Of a DNA stretch of 64,000 nucleotides, positions 57,433 through 64,000 are shown in pieces. The translations under genes were made by a program, and so were the position numbers. The notes under the pieces are model-generated. The model had not been told where the DNA came from, made no database searches, and worked only from the letters and a program-made list of their open reading frames with translations. The DNA is from Streptomyces sp. NBC_01275. Its GTDB lineage: Bacteria > Actinomycetota > Actinomycetes > Streptomycetales > Streptomycetaceae. The first letter of the stretch is position 1; each line of letters begins with the position of its first letter. The stretch lies in assembly GCF_026340655.1 (NCBI RefSeq), contig NZ_JAPEOZ010000001.1, positions 9,052,001 to 9,116,000 on the forward strand. The letters are read 5' to 3'.

Positions 57433-59886
57433 ATGACGGACGTGGCCACTGAGGGTGCTGCGGGGCGCGGAACGGGGCCCCTGCGTGCCGAAATCGCCCT
57501 CAAGACGGTCACCGCCGATCCCGCCTCGCCCGAACGGGCCCGACGCGTCCTCGAGCAGGCGCTCGTGTTCGCGGGCGCGGCGCTCGCCGCGGTGTACACG
57601 CCCGGCGACGACGGCGACGTGCTCTGTCTGGCCGAGTCGGCCGGGGTCCCCAGGACGCTGTACGGGCTGCGCGAGACCTACCCCCTCGACGGGCACTCCC
57701 CGCTCGCCGACGCCCACCGCACCGGCCGGCCCGTGTGGCTGAGCCCCCAGGAGCTCGCCGACTGCGCCGAGGCGCGCCGGATGCCCGCCCGGGACGTCCA
57801 CCTGGCGGCCCTGCCCGTGCGGGACGGCGCGGGCGGCTGCCTCCTCGTCGTCAGCGAGCGGCCCGGCGGCTTCGATGCGGACGACCGCGCCTGTCTCGAA
57901 CTCATCGCCGAGGCCGTCGCCTTCCCGGAGTCCGCCGTCCCCGCCGAGGGCCAGGAACTGCCCGCGGGCTCCTTCGCCCTGGCCATGGACACCGGCCGGG
58001 TGGAGGTCGGCGACGAGATCCTGGAGGTCTTCGCCATGCCCCGGTCGGACTTCGACGGGCGGGTGGAGACCCTGCTGGGGCGCACCGTCCCCGAGGACCT
58101 GCCCTCGCTGATGTCCGTCGTCGAGGCCGACCACATGTCGATCGGCGAGCGGGAGCTGGAGTTCCGGGTGCTGCGGCCCGACGGTCCGCCCAGGTGGCTC
58201 AGACTGCGCGGCCGGCTGCTGCCCGGCGGCGAGGGCCATGCGGCCCGGCTCGTCGGCACCGTCGTCGACGTCTCCACCCTGCGCGACGAGGTCACCGACG
58301 TGACCCGCGTCCAGCGCCTTGCCTCCGCGCTGGCCACCGCCCGCACCGTCCACGACGTCGGCCAGGCCGTCGTCGCCGCCCTGCGCGAACCGCTGCGGGC
58401 CGCCCGCATAGCACTCGCCGAGCTGGAGAACGAACGACTCGTCGTCACCGTCCTGGACCCGCCCGAGCCCGAGTCCTGGCCCGAGCTGTGGAGGCAGGAG
58501 TGGCGCTCGGAGTGGCCCGACGCGCCCGTGCGGGCCATGCCCACCCTGGCCGCCGCCCTGCGCGAGGGCCGCGCCCGGATCTGGCCGGCCGGCACCGCCC
58601 TGGAACCCGCCCTCGCCGAGGTCGGCCCCGGGGGCCTGGCCGTGCTGCCGCTGGCGGCCGGGGGCCGGATGGCCGGCGCCTGCGTGATCGGCTGGGACGA
58701 CCCGCACGACTTCGGCCCCGACGAACGCGCCCTGCTCACCGCCTCCGCCGGCCTCGCCGGACAGGCCCTGATGCGCGCCCACGCCTTCGACGCCGAGCAC
58801 GAACTCGTCGGCATGCTCCAACGCCAGCTCCTGCCGCGCCGGCTGCCCCCGCTCGCCGGCGGGATCGCCGTGGCCCGCTATCTGCCGGCCACCGCCGGCC
58901 TCGAGGTCGGCGGCGACTGGTACGACGTGATCCCGCTGCCCGACCACCACGTCGCCCTCGTCATCGGCGACGTCCAGGGACACAGCGCGGGCGCGGCCAC
59001 CCTGATGGGCCAGATGCGCACCGCCCTGCGCGCCTACGCCGCCGAGGGCCACCCGCCGGACGTGGTGGTCTCCCACTCCAACCGGCTGCTGATGGAGCTG
59101 GAGACCGACCTCTTCGCCACCTGCTGCTACGTCGACGTCGACATGGAGGCCGGCACCGCCTGGTGCGTGCGCGCCGGGCACCCGCCGCCCGTCCTGCGCC
59201 ACCCGGACGGCGTAACCGAGATCGCCGAGACCGACGGCGGCCCGCCGCTCGGCGTGGTGGCGCAGGCCGAGTTCCCGATGACCCCGCTGCGACTGATGCC
59301 CGGCACGGTGATCGCGCTGACCACGGACGGGCTCGTGGAGTCCGCCGCCATGGACATCGACACGGGCCTGGACCGGCTCGCGCACGGACTGTCCGTCTCC
59401 GACCCCGCCCATCTGGGCCTCGTCGCCGACGCCCTGCTGGGCAACGCCCACCGCGGCGACGACATCGCCCTGCTCCTGATGCGCTACGACGGCATGGCCG
59501 TCAAGCCGCGGCGCGAGGGCTGGACGGTCTGGCGCGTCCCCGAGGCGGCCCGCCACGCCCGCCGCTTCACCCGGCGCACCCTGCGCACCTGGGGCGTCCC
59601 GGCCGACGCCATGGACGCCGCCCTGCTCGTCGTCTCCGAGCTCGTCACCAACGCCCTCGTGCACACCGACGGACGGGTCCGCCTCGACCTCACCCTGATC
59701 GACCACCGGCTGCGCGTCGCGGTCACCGACGCCTCGCCCCGCACCCCCGTCAAACCCACCAACCCCGGCTGGGAGGCCACCGGCGGCCGCGGCATCCTCC
59801 TGGTCGAGGCGATGTCCGACGCCTGGGGCTCGCTGCCCGTCAGCGGCGGCAAACAGGTGTGGAGCGAGCTCTCGCTGGACGACTGA
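57433..59886 (+). CDS. GAF-PAS-GAF-SpoIIE phosphatase with C-terminal HATPase domain
   Basis: 817 residues from ATG 57433. GAF ~15-155, PAS-like ~175-285 (VFAMPRSDFDGRVETLLGRT), GAF ~300-460 (VHDVGQAVVAALREPLRAAR), PP2C/SpoIIE ~470-675 (YLPATAGLEVGGDWYDVIPL, ALVIGDVQGHSAGAATLMGQ, TTDGLVESAAMD, HRGDDIALLLM), HATPase_c ~690-815 (LLVVSELVTNALVHTDGRVR, TGGRGILLVEAMSDAWGS). Carries both halves of a sigma-switch module. Closely parallels the divergent gene in sensor layout, so the pair probably arose by duplication with loss or gain of the ATPase part. Confidence 0.92.
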   Translation: MTDVATEGAAGRGTGPLRAEIALKTVTADPASPERARRVLEQALVFAGAALAAVYTPGDDGDVLCLAESAGVPRTLYGLRETYPLDGHSPLADAHRTGRPVWLSPQELADCAEARRMPARDVHLAALPVRDGAGGCLLVVSERPGGFDADDRACLELIAEAVAFPESAVPAEGQELPAGSFALAMDTGRVEVGDEILEVFAMPRSDFDGRVETLLGRTVPEDLPSLMSVVEADHMSIGERELEFRVLRPDGPPRWLRLRGRLLPGGEGHAARLVGTVVDVSTLRDEVTDVTRVQRLASALATARTVHDVGQAVVAALREPLRAARIALAELENERLVVTVLDPPEPESWPELWRQEWRSEWPDAPVRAMPTLAAALREGRARIWPAGTALEPALAEVGPGGLAVLPLAAGGRMAGACVIGWDDPHDFGPDERALLTASAGLAGQALMRAHAFDAEHELVGMLQRQLLPRRLPPLAGGIAVARYLPATAGLEVGGDWYDVIPLPDHHVALVIGDVQGHSAGAATLMGQMRTALRAYAAEGHPPDVVVSHSNRLLMELETDLFATCCYVDVDMEAGTAWCVRAGHPPPVLRHPDGVTEIAETDGGPPLGVVAQAEFPMTPLRLMPGTVIALTTDGLVESAAMDIDTGLDRLAHGLSVSDPAHLGLVADALLGNAHRGDDIALLLMRYDGMAVKPRREGWTVWRVPEAARHARRFTRRTLRTWGVPADAMDAALLVVSELVTNALVHTDGRVRLDLTLIDHRLRVAVTDASPRTPVKPTNPGWEATGGRGILLVEAMSDAWGSLPVSGGKQVWSELSLDD

Positions 59887-59961
59887 GCCGCGCCCCTGGC
59901 CCGGGCCCCGGGATGCGGTCCGCCCCGCGATGGAACATCGTCGGGGGGTGAGGTGAGGCAG

Positions 59962-61029
59962 ATGAAAGCTCTCGTGCTCTCCGGCGGCGCCGGGACCCGG
60001 CTGAGGCCGATCACGCACACCTCGGCCAAGCAGCTCGTGCCGGTGGCCAACAAGGCCGTGCTCTTCTACGGCCTGGAGTCCATCGCCGCCGCGGGCGTCA
60101 CCGACGTCGGAGTGATCGTCGGCGACACGGCCGACGAGATCCGCGAGGCGGTCGGCGACGGCTCGCGCTTCGGCCTGGAGATCACCTACATCCCGCAGGA
60201 CCGGCCTCTCGGCCTCGCCCACGCGGTGATCGTCGCCCGCGAATTCCTCGGCGACGACGACTTCGTGATGTACCTGGGCGACAACTTCATCGTCGGCGGC
60301 ATCTCCGACCTCGTCGACGAGTTCCGCAGGACCCGCCCCGACGCCCAGATCCTCCTCACCCGCGTCCCCGACCCCCGTGCCTTCGGCGTCGCCGAACTCG
60401 ACGCCGCAGGGCAGGTCGTCGGCCTGGAGGAGAAGCCCGAGCATCCCAAGAGCGACCTCGCCCTGGTCGGCGTGTACCTCTTCACCCCCGCGATCCACCA
60501 GGCCGTACGCGCCGTGCGGCCGTCCCGGCGCGGCGAGCTGGAGATCACCCACGCCGTCCAGCACCTGATCGACGCCGGCGCCGACGTGCGCTGCACGATC
60601 ATCAAGGGCTACTGGAAGGACACCGGGAACGTCGTCGACATGCTGGAGGTCAACCGGACCGTCCTGGAGAGCGTCGAGCGGCGGATCGACGGCGAGGTCG
60701 ACGACGCCTCCGAGACCGTCGGCCGGGTCGTCGTGGAGGCGGGCGCCCGCGTCGTCAACTCACGGCTCGTCGGACCCGTCCTCATCGGCGCAGGCACCGA
60801 GGTCCGCGACTCCTACGTCGGGCCCTTCACCTCCGTCGCCGAGAACTGCCGCATCACCGACAGCGAGCTGGAGTTCTCCATCGTGCTGCGCGACTCCTCG
60901 ATCGACGGGGTCGGCCGCATCGAGAACTCCCTCATCGGCCGGCACGTCGAGGTCACCCCGGCGCCCGGCGTGCCCAGCGCCCACCGTCTCGTCCTCGGCG
61001 ACCACAGCAAGGTGCAGATCCACACATGA
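59962..61029 (+). CDS. rfbA: Glucose-1-phosphate thymidylyltransferase, long form
   Basis: 355 residues from ATG 59962. Makes dTDP-glucose, first step to dTDP-rhamnose and other deoxysugars. N-terminal nucleotidyltransferase MKALVLSGGAGTRLRPITHT, then QLVPVANKAVLFYGLE, DRPLGLAHAVIVAREFLGDD, MYLGDNFI and KGYWKDTGNVVDML; C-terminal ~80 residues form a left-handed beta-helix (GPVLIGAGTEVRDSYVGPFT), which marks the long StrD-like form seen in antibiotic deoxysugar clusters. ATGA overlap with the next gene. Confidence 0.94.
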   Translation: MKALVLSGGAGTRLRPITHTSAKQLVPVANKAVLFYGLESIAAAGVTDVGVIVGDTADEIREAVGDGSRFGLEITYIPQDRPLGLAHAVIVAREFLGDDDFVMYLGDNFIVGGISDLVDEFRRTRPDAQILLTRVPDPRAFGVAELDAAGQVVGLEEKPEHPKSDLALVGVYLFTPAIHQAVRAVRPSRRGELEITHAVQHLIDAGADVRCTIIKGYWKDTGNVVDMLEVNRTVLESVERRIDGEVDDASETVGRVVVEAGARVVNSRLVGPVLIGAGTEVRDSYVGPFTSVAENCRITDSELEFSIVLRDSSIDGVGRIENSLIGRHVEVTPAPGVPSAHRLVLGDHSKVQIHT

Positions 61030-61994
61030 ACCTCCTCGTCACCGGGGCCGCAGGCTTCATCGGCTCCACCTACGTCCGCGGCCTCCTCGCCCGCGACCCC
61101 GCCCTGGAGGTCACGGTCCTGGACAAGCTCACCTACGCCGGCACCCGCGCCAACCTGCCGGCCGGCCACCCCCGGCTGGAGTTCGTGCACGGCGACGTCT
61201 GCGACGCCGACCTCGTCGACAAGCTCATGGCCGCCGCCGACCAGGTCGTGCACTTCGCCGCCGAGTCCCACGTCGACCGCTCCATCGACGGCGCGGGGAC
61301 GTTCGTACGCACCAACGTCCTCGGCACCCAGACGCTCCTTGACGCGGCCCGCCGGCACGGCGTCGGACCGTTCGTGCACGTCTCCACCGACGAGGTCTAC
61401 GGCTCCATCGAGACCGGCGCCTGGCCCGAGGACCGCCCGCTGCGCCCCAACTCCCCGTACTCGGCGTCGAAAGCCTCCTCCGACCTGATCGCCCTCGCCT
61501 TCCACCGCACCCACGGCCTGGACGTCCGCGTCACCCGCTGCTCCAACAACTACGGCCCCCGCCAGTTCCCCGAGAAGCTGATCCCGCTGTTCGTGACCAA
61601 CCTCCTCGACGGCGAACAGGTGCCCCTCTACGGCGACGGACGCAACGTCCGCGACTGGCTGCACGTCGAGGACCACTGCCGGGGCGTCGACCTGGTGCGG
61701 ACCAGGGGCCGTCCCGGCGAGGTCTACAACCTCGGCGGCGGCGCGGAGCTGAGCAACCGCGAGCTGACCGGCCTGCTGCTCGACGCCTGCGGAGCCGGCT
61801 GGGACCGGGTCGCGTACGTCGAGGACCGCAAGGGCCACGACCTGCGCTACTGCGTCGACTGGACCAAGGCCCGCACCGAGCTCGGCTACCGGCCCCACCA
61901 CGACTTCACGGCCGGCCTCGCCGAGACCGTCGCCTGGTACCGGGACCACCGCGACTGGTGGGAGCCGCTGAAGCGGGGAGCACGGCTGCCATGA
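61026..61994 (+). CDS. rfbB: dTDP-glucose 4,6-dehydratase
   Basis: 322 residues. Extended SDR: NAD loop VTGAAGFIGSTYVRGLL, HFAAESHVDRSI, THVSTDEVYGSI region (FVHVSTDEVYGS), catalytic YSASKASSDLIALAFHRTHG and RCSNNYGPRQFPEKLIPLFV. Converts dTDP-glucose to dTDP-4-keto-6-deoxyglucose. Four-base overlaps on both sides, so tightly coupled with rfbA and rfbD. Confidence 0.95.
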   Translation: MNLLVTGAAGFIGSTYVRGLLARDPALEVTVLDKLTYAGTRANLPAGHPRLEFVHGDVCDADLVDKLMAAADQVVHFAAESHVDRSIDGAGTFVRTNVLGTQTLLDAARRHGVGPFVHVSTDEVYGSIETGAWPEDRPLRPNSPYSASKASSDLIALAFHRTHGLDVRVTRCSNNYGPRQFPEKLIPLFVTNLLDGEQVPLYGDGRNVRDWLHVEDHCRGVDLVRTRGRPGEVYNLGGGAELSNRELTGLLLDACGAGWDRVAYVEDRKGHDLRYCVDWTKARTELGYRPHHDFTAGLAETVAWYRDHRDWWEPLKRGARLP

Positions 61995-62863
61995 GGTGGC
62001 TGGTCACGGGAGCGGCCGGGATGCTCGGCCGCGACACCGTCGAGGAGCTGACCCGGCGCGGCGCGGACGTGACGGGCCTCGACCACGCCGGCCTGGACGT
62101 CGCCCGACCCGACTCGGTGGCCCGGGCGCTGGCCGCGCACCGCCCCGACCTGGTCGTCAACTGCGCCGCCTACACGGCCGTCGACGACGCAGAGAGCGAC
62201 GAGGCCCGCGCCCTGCGCGTCAACGGCGACGGCCCCCGGCTGCTCGCCCGCGCCTGCGCCGCCCACGGCGCGCGCCTCGTCCACGTCTCCACCGACTACG
62301 TCTTCGACGGCGCCGCCCGCGGCGCCCCCTACCCCGAGGACCATCCCCCGGCCCCCCGCACGGCCTACGGCCGCACCAAGCTCGCCGGCGAGCGAGCCGT
62401 CCTCACCGTCCTCCCGCACACGTCCGCGGTCCTGCGCACGGCCTGGCTCTACGGCGTCCACGGCCGCAGTTTCGTGCGCACGATGCTCGACCTGGAGGCC
62501 CGCCGCGACACCGTCGACGTCGTCGACGACCAGCGCGGCCAGCCCACCTGGAGCGCGGACGTCGCCGCCCGCATCGCCGACCTCGGGCCGCTCGAAGGCC
62601 GGGGCGCGACCGGCGTCTTCCACGCCACCGCGGCCGGTGACGCCACCTGGTACGAGCTGGCCCGCGAGGTGTTCCGCGGCATCGGCGCCGACCCGGACCG
62701 GGTACGCCCCACCGGCGGCGACGCCTTCCCCCGCCCCGCGCCCCGCCCGGCGTACAGCGTCCTCGGGCACGCCCGCTGGCGGGAGACCGGTCTGCCGCCG
62801 CTGCGGGACTGGCGCACCGCCCTGCACGAAGCCCTGCCGCTGATCCGCAAGGAAGCCCTCTAA
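61991..62863 (+). CDS. rfbD: dTDP-4-dehydrorhamnose reductase
   Basis: 290 residues from ATG 61991. RmlD pattern: RWLVTGAAGMLGRDTVEELT, DLVVNCAAYTAVDDAESDEA, HVSTDYVFDG, TAYGRTKLAGERAV (Tyr-x3-Lys), RTAWLYGVHGRSFVRTML, DQRGQPTWSADVA. NADPH-dependent last step to dTDP-L-rhamnose. Coupled to rfbB by an ATGA overlap. Confidence 0.95.
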   Translation: MRWLVTGAAGMLGRDTVEELTRRGADVTGLDHAGLDVARPDSVARALAAHRPDLVVNCAAYTAVDDAESDEARALRVNGDGPRLLARACAAHGARLVHVSTDYVFDGAARGAPYPEDHPPAPRTAYGRTKLAGERAVLTVLPHTSAVLRTAWLYGVHGRSFVRTMLDLEARRDTVDVVDDQRGQPTWSADVAARIADLGPLEGRGATGVFHATAAGDATWYELAREVFRGIGADPDRVRPTGGDAFPRPAPRPAYSVLGHARWRETGLPPLRDWRTALHEALPLIRKEAL

Positions 62864-62875
62864 AGGAGCCCGTCC

Positions 62876-63679
62876 GTGAAACGCCATGAGTTCCTGCGGG
62901 AACTGCACAAGGTCACCGCCAACCGCACCTACCTGGAGATCGGCGTCAACGACGGCCGCAGCCTGCGGCTGTCCCGCGTCCCCAGCATCGCCGTGGACCC
63001 CGCGTTCAAGGTGACCTCGGAGATCCGCTGCGACGTCCACCTGGTGAAGGCCACCAGCGACGACTTCTTCGCCCGCCCCGACCCCCTCGCCCACCTCAGG
63101 GGCGGCCGCAACCCGCTGCGCAACCTCGCCCGCGGCCGCCATCCGCTGGGCCACTGGCGCCGTACGACGCTCGACCTGTCGTTCATCGACGGCATGCACC
63201 TGTTCGAGTACGCGCTGCGCGACTTCGTCAACGTCGAGCGGCACTCCGACTGGGCGAGCGTGATCGTCCTGGACGACATGCTGCCCCGCAGCGTCGACGA
63301 GGCCGCCCGCGACCGCCACACCACCGCCTGGACCGGCGACGTCTACAAGATCACCGAGATCCTCGAACGCCACCGCCCGGACCTCGTCACCGTCCTGGTC
63401 GACACGCAGCCCACCGGCCAGCTCCTCGTCTTCGGCGCGAACCCGCGCAACACCGTGCTGCACGAGAAGTACGAGGAGATCGTCGCCGAGTACGACGTGC
63501 CCGACCCGCAGAAGGTCCCCGAGACGGTCCTGGACCGGGTGCGCACGGTGGACCCGCAGGCCCTGCTGGACGCGGGCTTCTGGCGGCCCCTCGTGCGGGC
63601 CCGCAACCGCGGCCTGAACCGCTCCCGGGGCTGGGAGCCGCTGCGCGGCGCGCTGCAACAGGCACTCCTCAGCCGCTGA
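62876..63679 (+). CDS. Class I SAM-dependent methyltransferase-like protein
   Basis: 267 residues from GTG 62876 (AAGGAG nine bases upstream), 12 bp after rfbD. SAM-binding start TYLEIGVNDGRSLRLSRVPS, IAVDP acid after beta-2, LSFIDGMHLFEYALRDFVNV and VIVLDDMLPRS: the Methyltransf_24/macrocin-O-methyltransferase-like arrangement seen in polysaccharide and sugar clusters. The basic C-terminal helix (RARNRGLNRSRGW) may contact membrane or substrate. Likely methylates a sugar made from the rfb products; inferred from position. Confidence 0.8.
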   Translation: MKRHEFLRELHKVTANRTYLEIGVNDGRSLRLSRVPSIAVDPAFKVTSEIRCDVHLVKATSDDFFARPDPLAHLRGGRNPLRNLARGRHPLGHWRRTTLDLSFIDGMHLFEYALRDFVNVERHSDWASVIVLDDMLPRSVDEAARDRHTTAWTGDVYKITEILERHRPDLVTVLVDTQPTGQLLVFGANPRNTVLHEKYEEIVAEYDVPDPQKVPETVLDRVRTVDPQALLDAGFWRPLVRARNRGLNRSRGWEPLRGALQQALLSR

Positions 63680-63685
63680 CCCCCG

Positions 63686-64000
63686 TCAGCCGCTGACGCG
63701 CAGCCGCGCGTAACGGTCCAGGCAGGAGGCGTACGACGGCAGCAGCCCCGACGCCTCCGCCTCGGCCAGCGACGGCGCCCGCGCGTCCTTCGGGGACAGC
63801 ACCGGCTCCACGCCCCGCGGCCAGGCGATCCCCAGTCCGGGGTCGAGCGGATGCACCGTGTGCTCGCGCTCGGGCGCGTACCCGGTCGAGCACAGGTAGA
63901 CCACGGTGGCGTCGTCGGTCAGGGCCAGGAAGGCGTGGCCGAGCCCCTCGGCGAGGAACACGGCATGCCGGGCGTCGTCGTCCAGCCGGACCGCCACCCA
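63686..64000 (-). CDS. rfbC: dTDP-4-dehydrorhamnose 3,5-epimerase, 3' part
   Basis: At least 105 residues, running off the right edge. C-terminal RmlC pattern: LAEGLGHAFLALTDDATVVY, LCSTGYAPEREHTVHPLDPG, LGIAWP and LSPKDARAPSLAEAEASGLL. Epimerises C3 and C5 of dTDP-4-keto-6-deoxyglucose before the RfbD reduction. It faces the rfbABD unit on the other strand; the stop codons are only 7 bp apart, within a duplicated CAGCCGCTGAC. Confidence 0.92.
   Translation of the reverse strand, partial: WVAVRLDDDARHAVFLAEGLGHAFLALTDDATVVYLCSTGYAPEREHTVHPLDPGLGIAWPRGVEPVLSPKDARAPSLAEAEASGLLPSYASCLDRYARLRVSG

Noticed and set aside
56602..60564. Very long open frame of about 1320 codons on the minus strand
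   Set aside because: It runs antisense through two clear SpoIIE genes and rfbA; its translation is Gly/Arg/Asp/Val-rich low complexity, as expected for the shadow of high-GC coding DNA.

Overview
The window is very GC-rich with strong third-position G/C bias, frequent GTG starts, 4-bp GTGA/ATGA overlaps and a typical Streptomyces gene complement: several SpoIIE-type phosphatases, a STAS antagonist, GlxA/AraC, TetR and MarR regulators, a CYP105-type P450 with its [3Fe-4S] ferredoxin, a subtilisin-inhibitor (SSI) protein, a CebR box before a GH9 cellulase, and a Fic/antitoxin pair. I read it as a chromosomal segment of a Streptomyces or close relative. I see no rRNA, tRNA, CRISPR array, insertion sequence or phage module.

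Layout. 1-9.6 kb: mixed housekeeping and accessory genes (FUSC transporter cut by the left edge, FBP-domain protein, HD protein, aminoglycoside-phosphotransferase-like kinase, a ROK regulator with an internal deletion, SDR, PHP-domain protein, VanZ, DUF4230, a PRPP synthetase, STAS). 9.7-15.8 kb: MarR facing an aldehyde dehydrogenase/alcohol dehydrogenase pair, then a quinone oxidoreductase facing a GlxA-type regulator, then a lipoprotein. 15.8-23.2 kb: two TetR-controlled units, PNPOx, Ddn-type and LysE genes, P450-ferredoxin, DUF1348, flavoprotein and metallo-hydrolase. 23.3-24.3 kb: decayed hydrolase and LuxR-type ATPase genes. 24.4-34.4 kb: secreted protein, aldo/keto reductase, PhyH oxygenase facing AraC, the first sigma-like/lectin membrane fusion protein, an ion permease, a PAS-GAF-SpoIIE-kinase protein. 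34.7-44.5 kb: secreted GH2 enzyme, isochorismatase, CebR-box GH9 cellulase, toxin-antitoxin pair, the second sigma-like/lectin fusion protein, SSI inhibitor. 44.7-52.6 kb: MFS exporter and an NHLM-type export operon (membrane fusion protein, C39-peptidase ABC transporter, second ABC transporter) headed by a small double-glycine-leader precursor. 53.4-59.9 kb: secreted S1 protease with EF-hand-like repeats, two divergent SpoIIE phosphatases. 60-64 kb: dTDP-rhamnose genes with a methyltransferase.

The strongest candidates for something little described are: (i) the two paralogous one-piece transducers that join a sigma-like domain, an anti-sigma-type zinc motif, one membrane span and an outside ricin-type lectin; (ii) a four-gene system exporting a cysteine-free, anionic, hydrophobic peptide behind a canonical double-glycine leader, with no modifying enzyme in sight; (iii) a secreted S1 protease ending in three near-perfect 23-residue calcium-loop repeats. 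A second, genome-scale signal is the abundance of short tandem repeats (9-26 bp) placed exactly at gene starts and ends, and of paired palindromic operators 34 bp apart.
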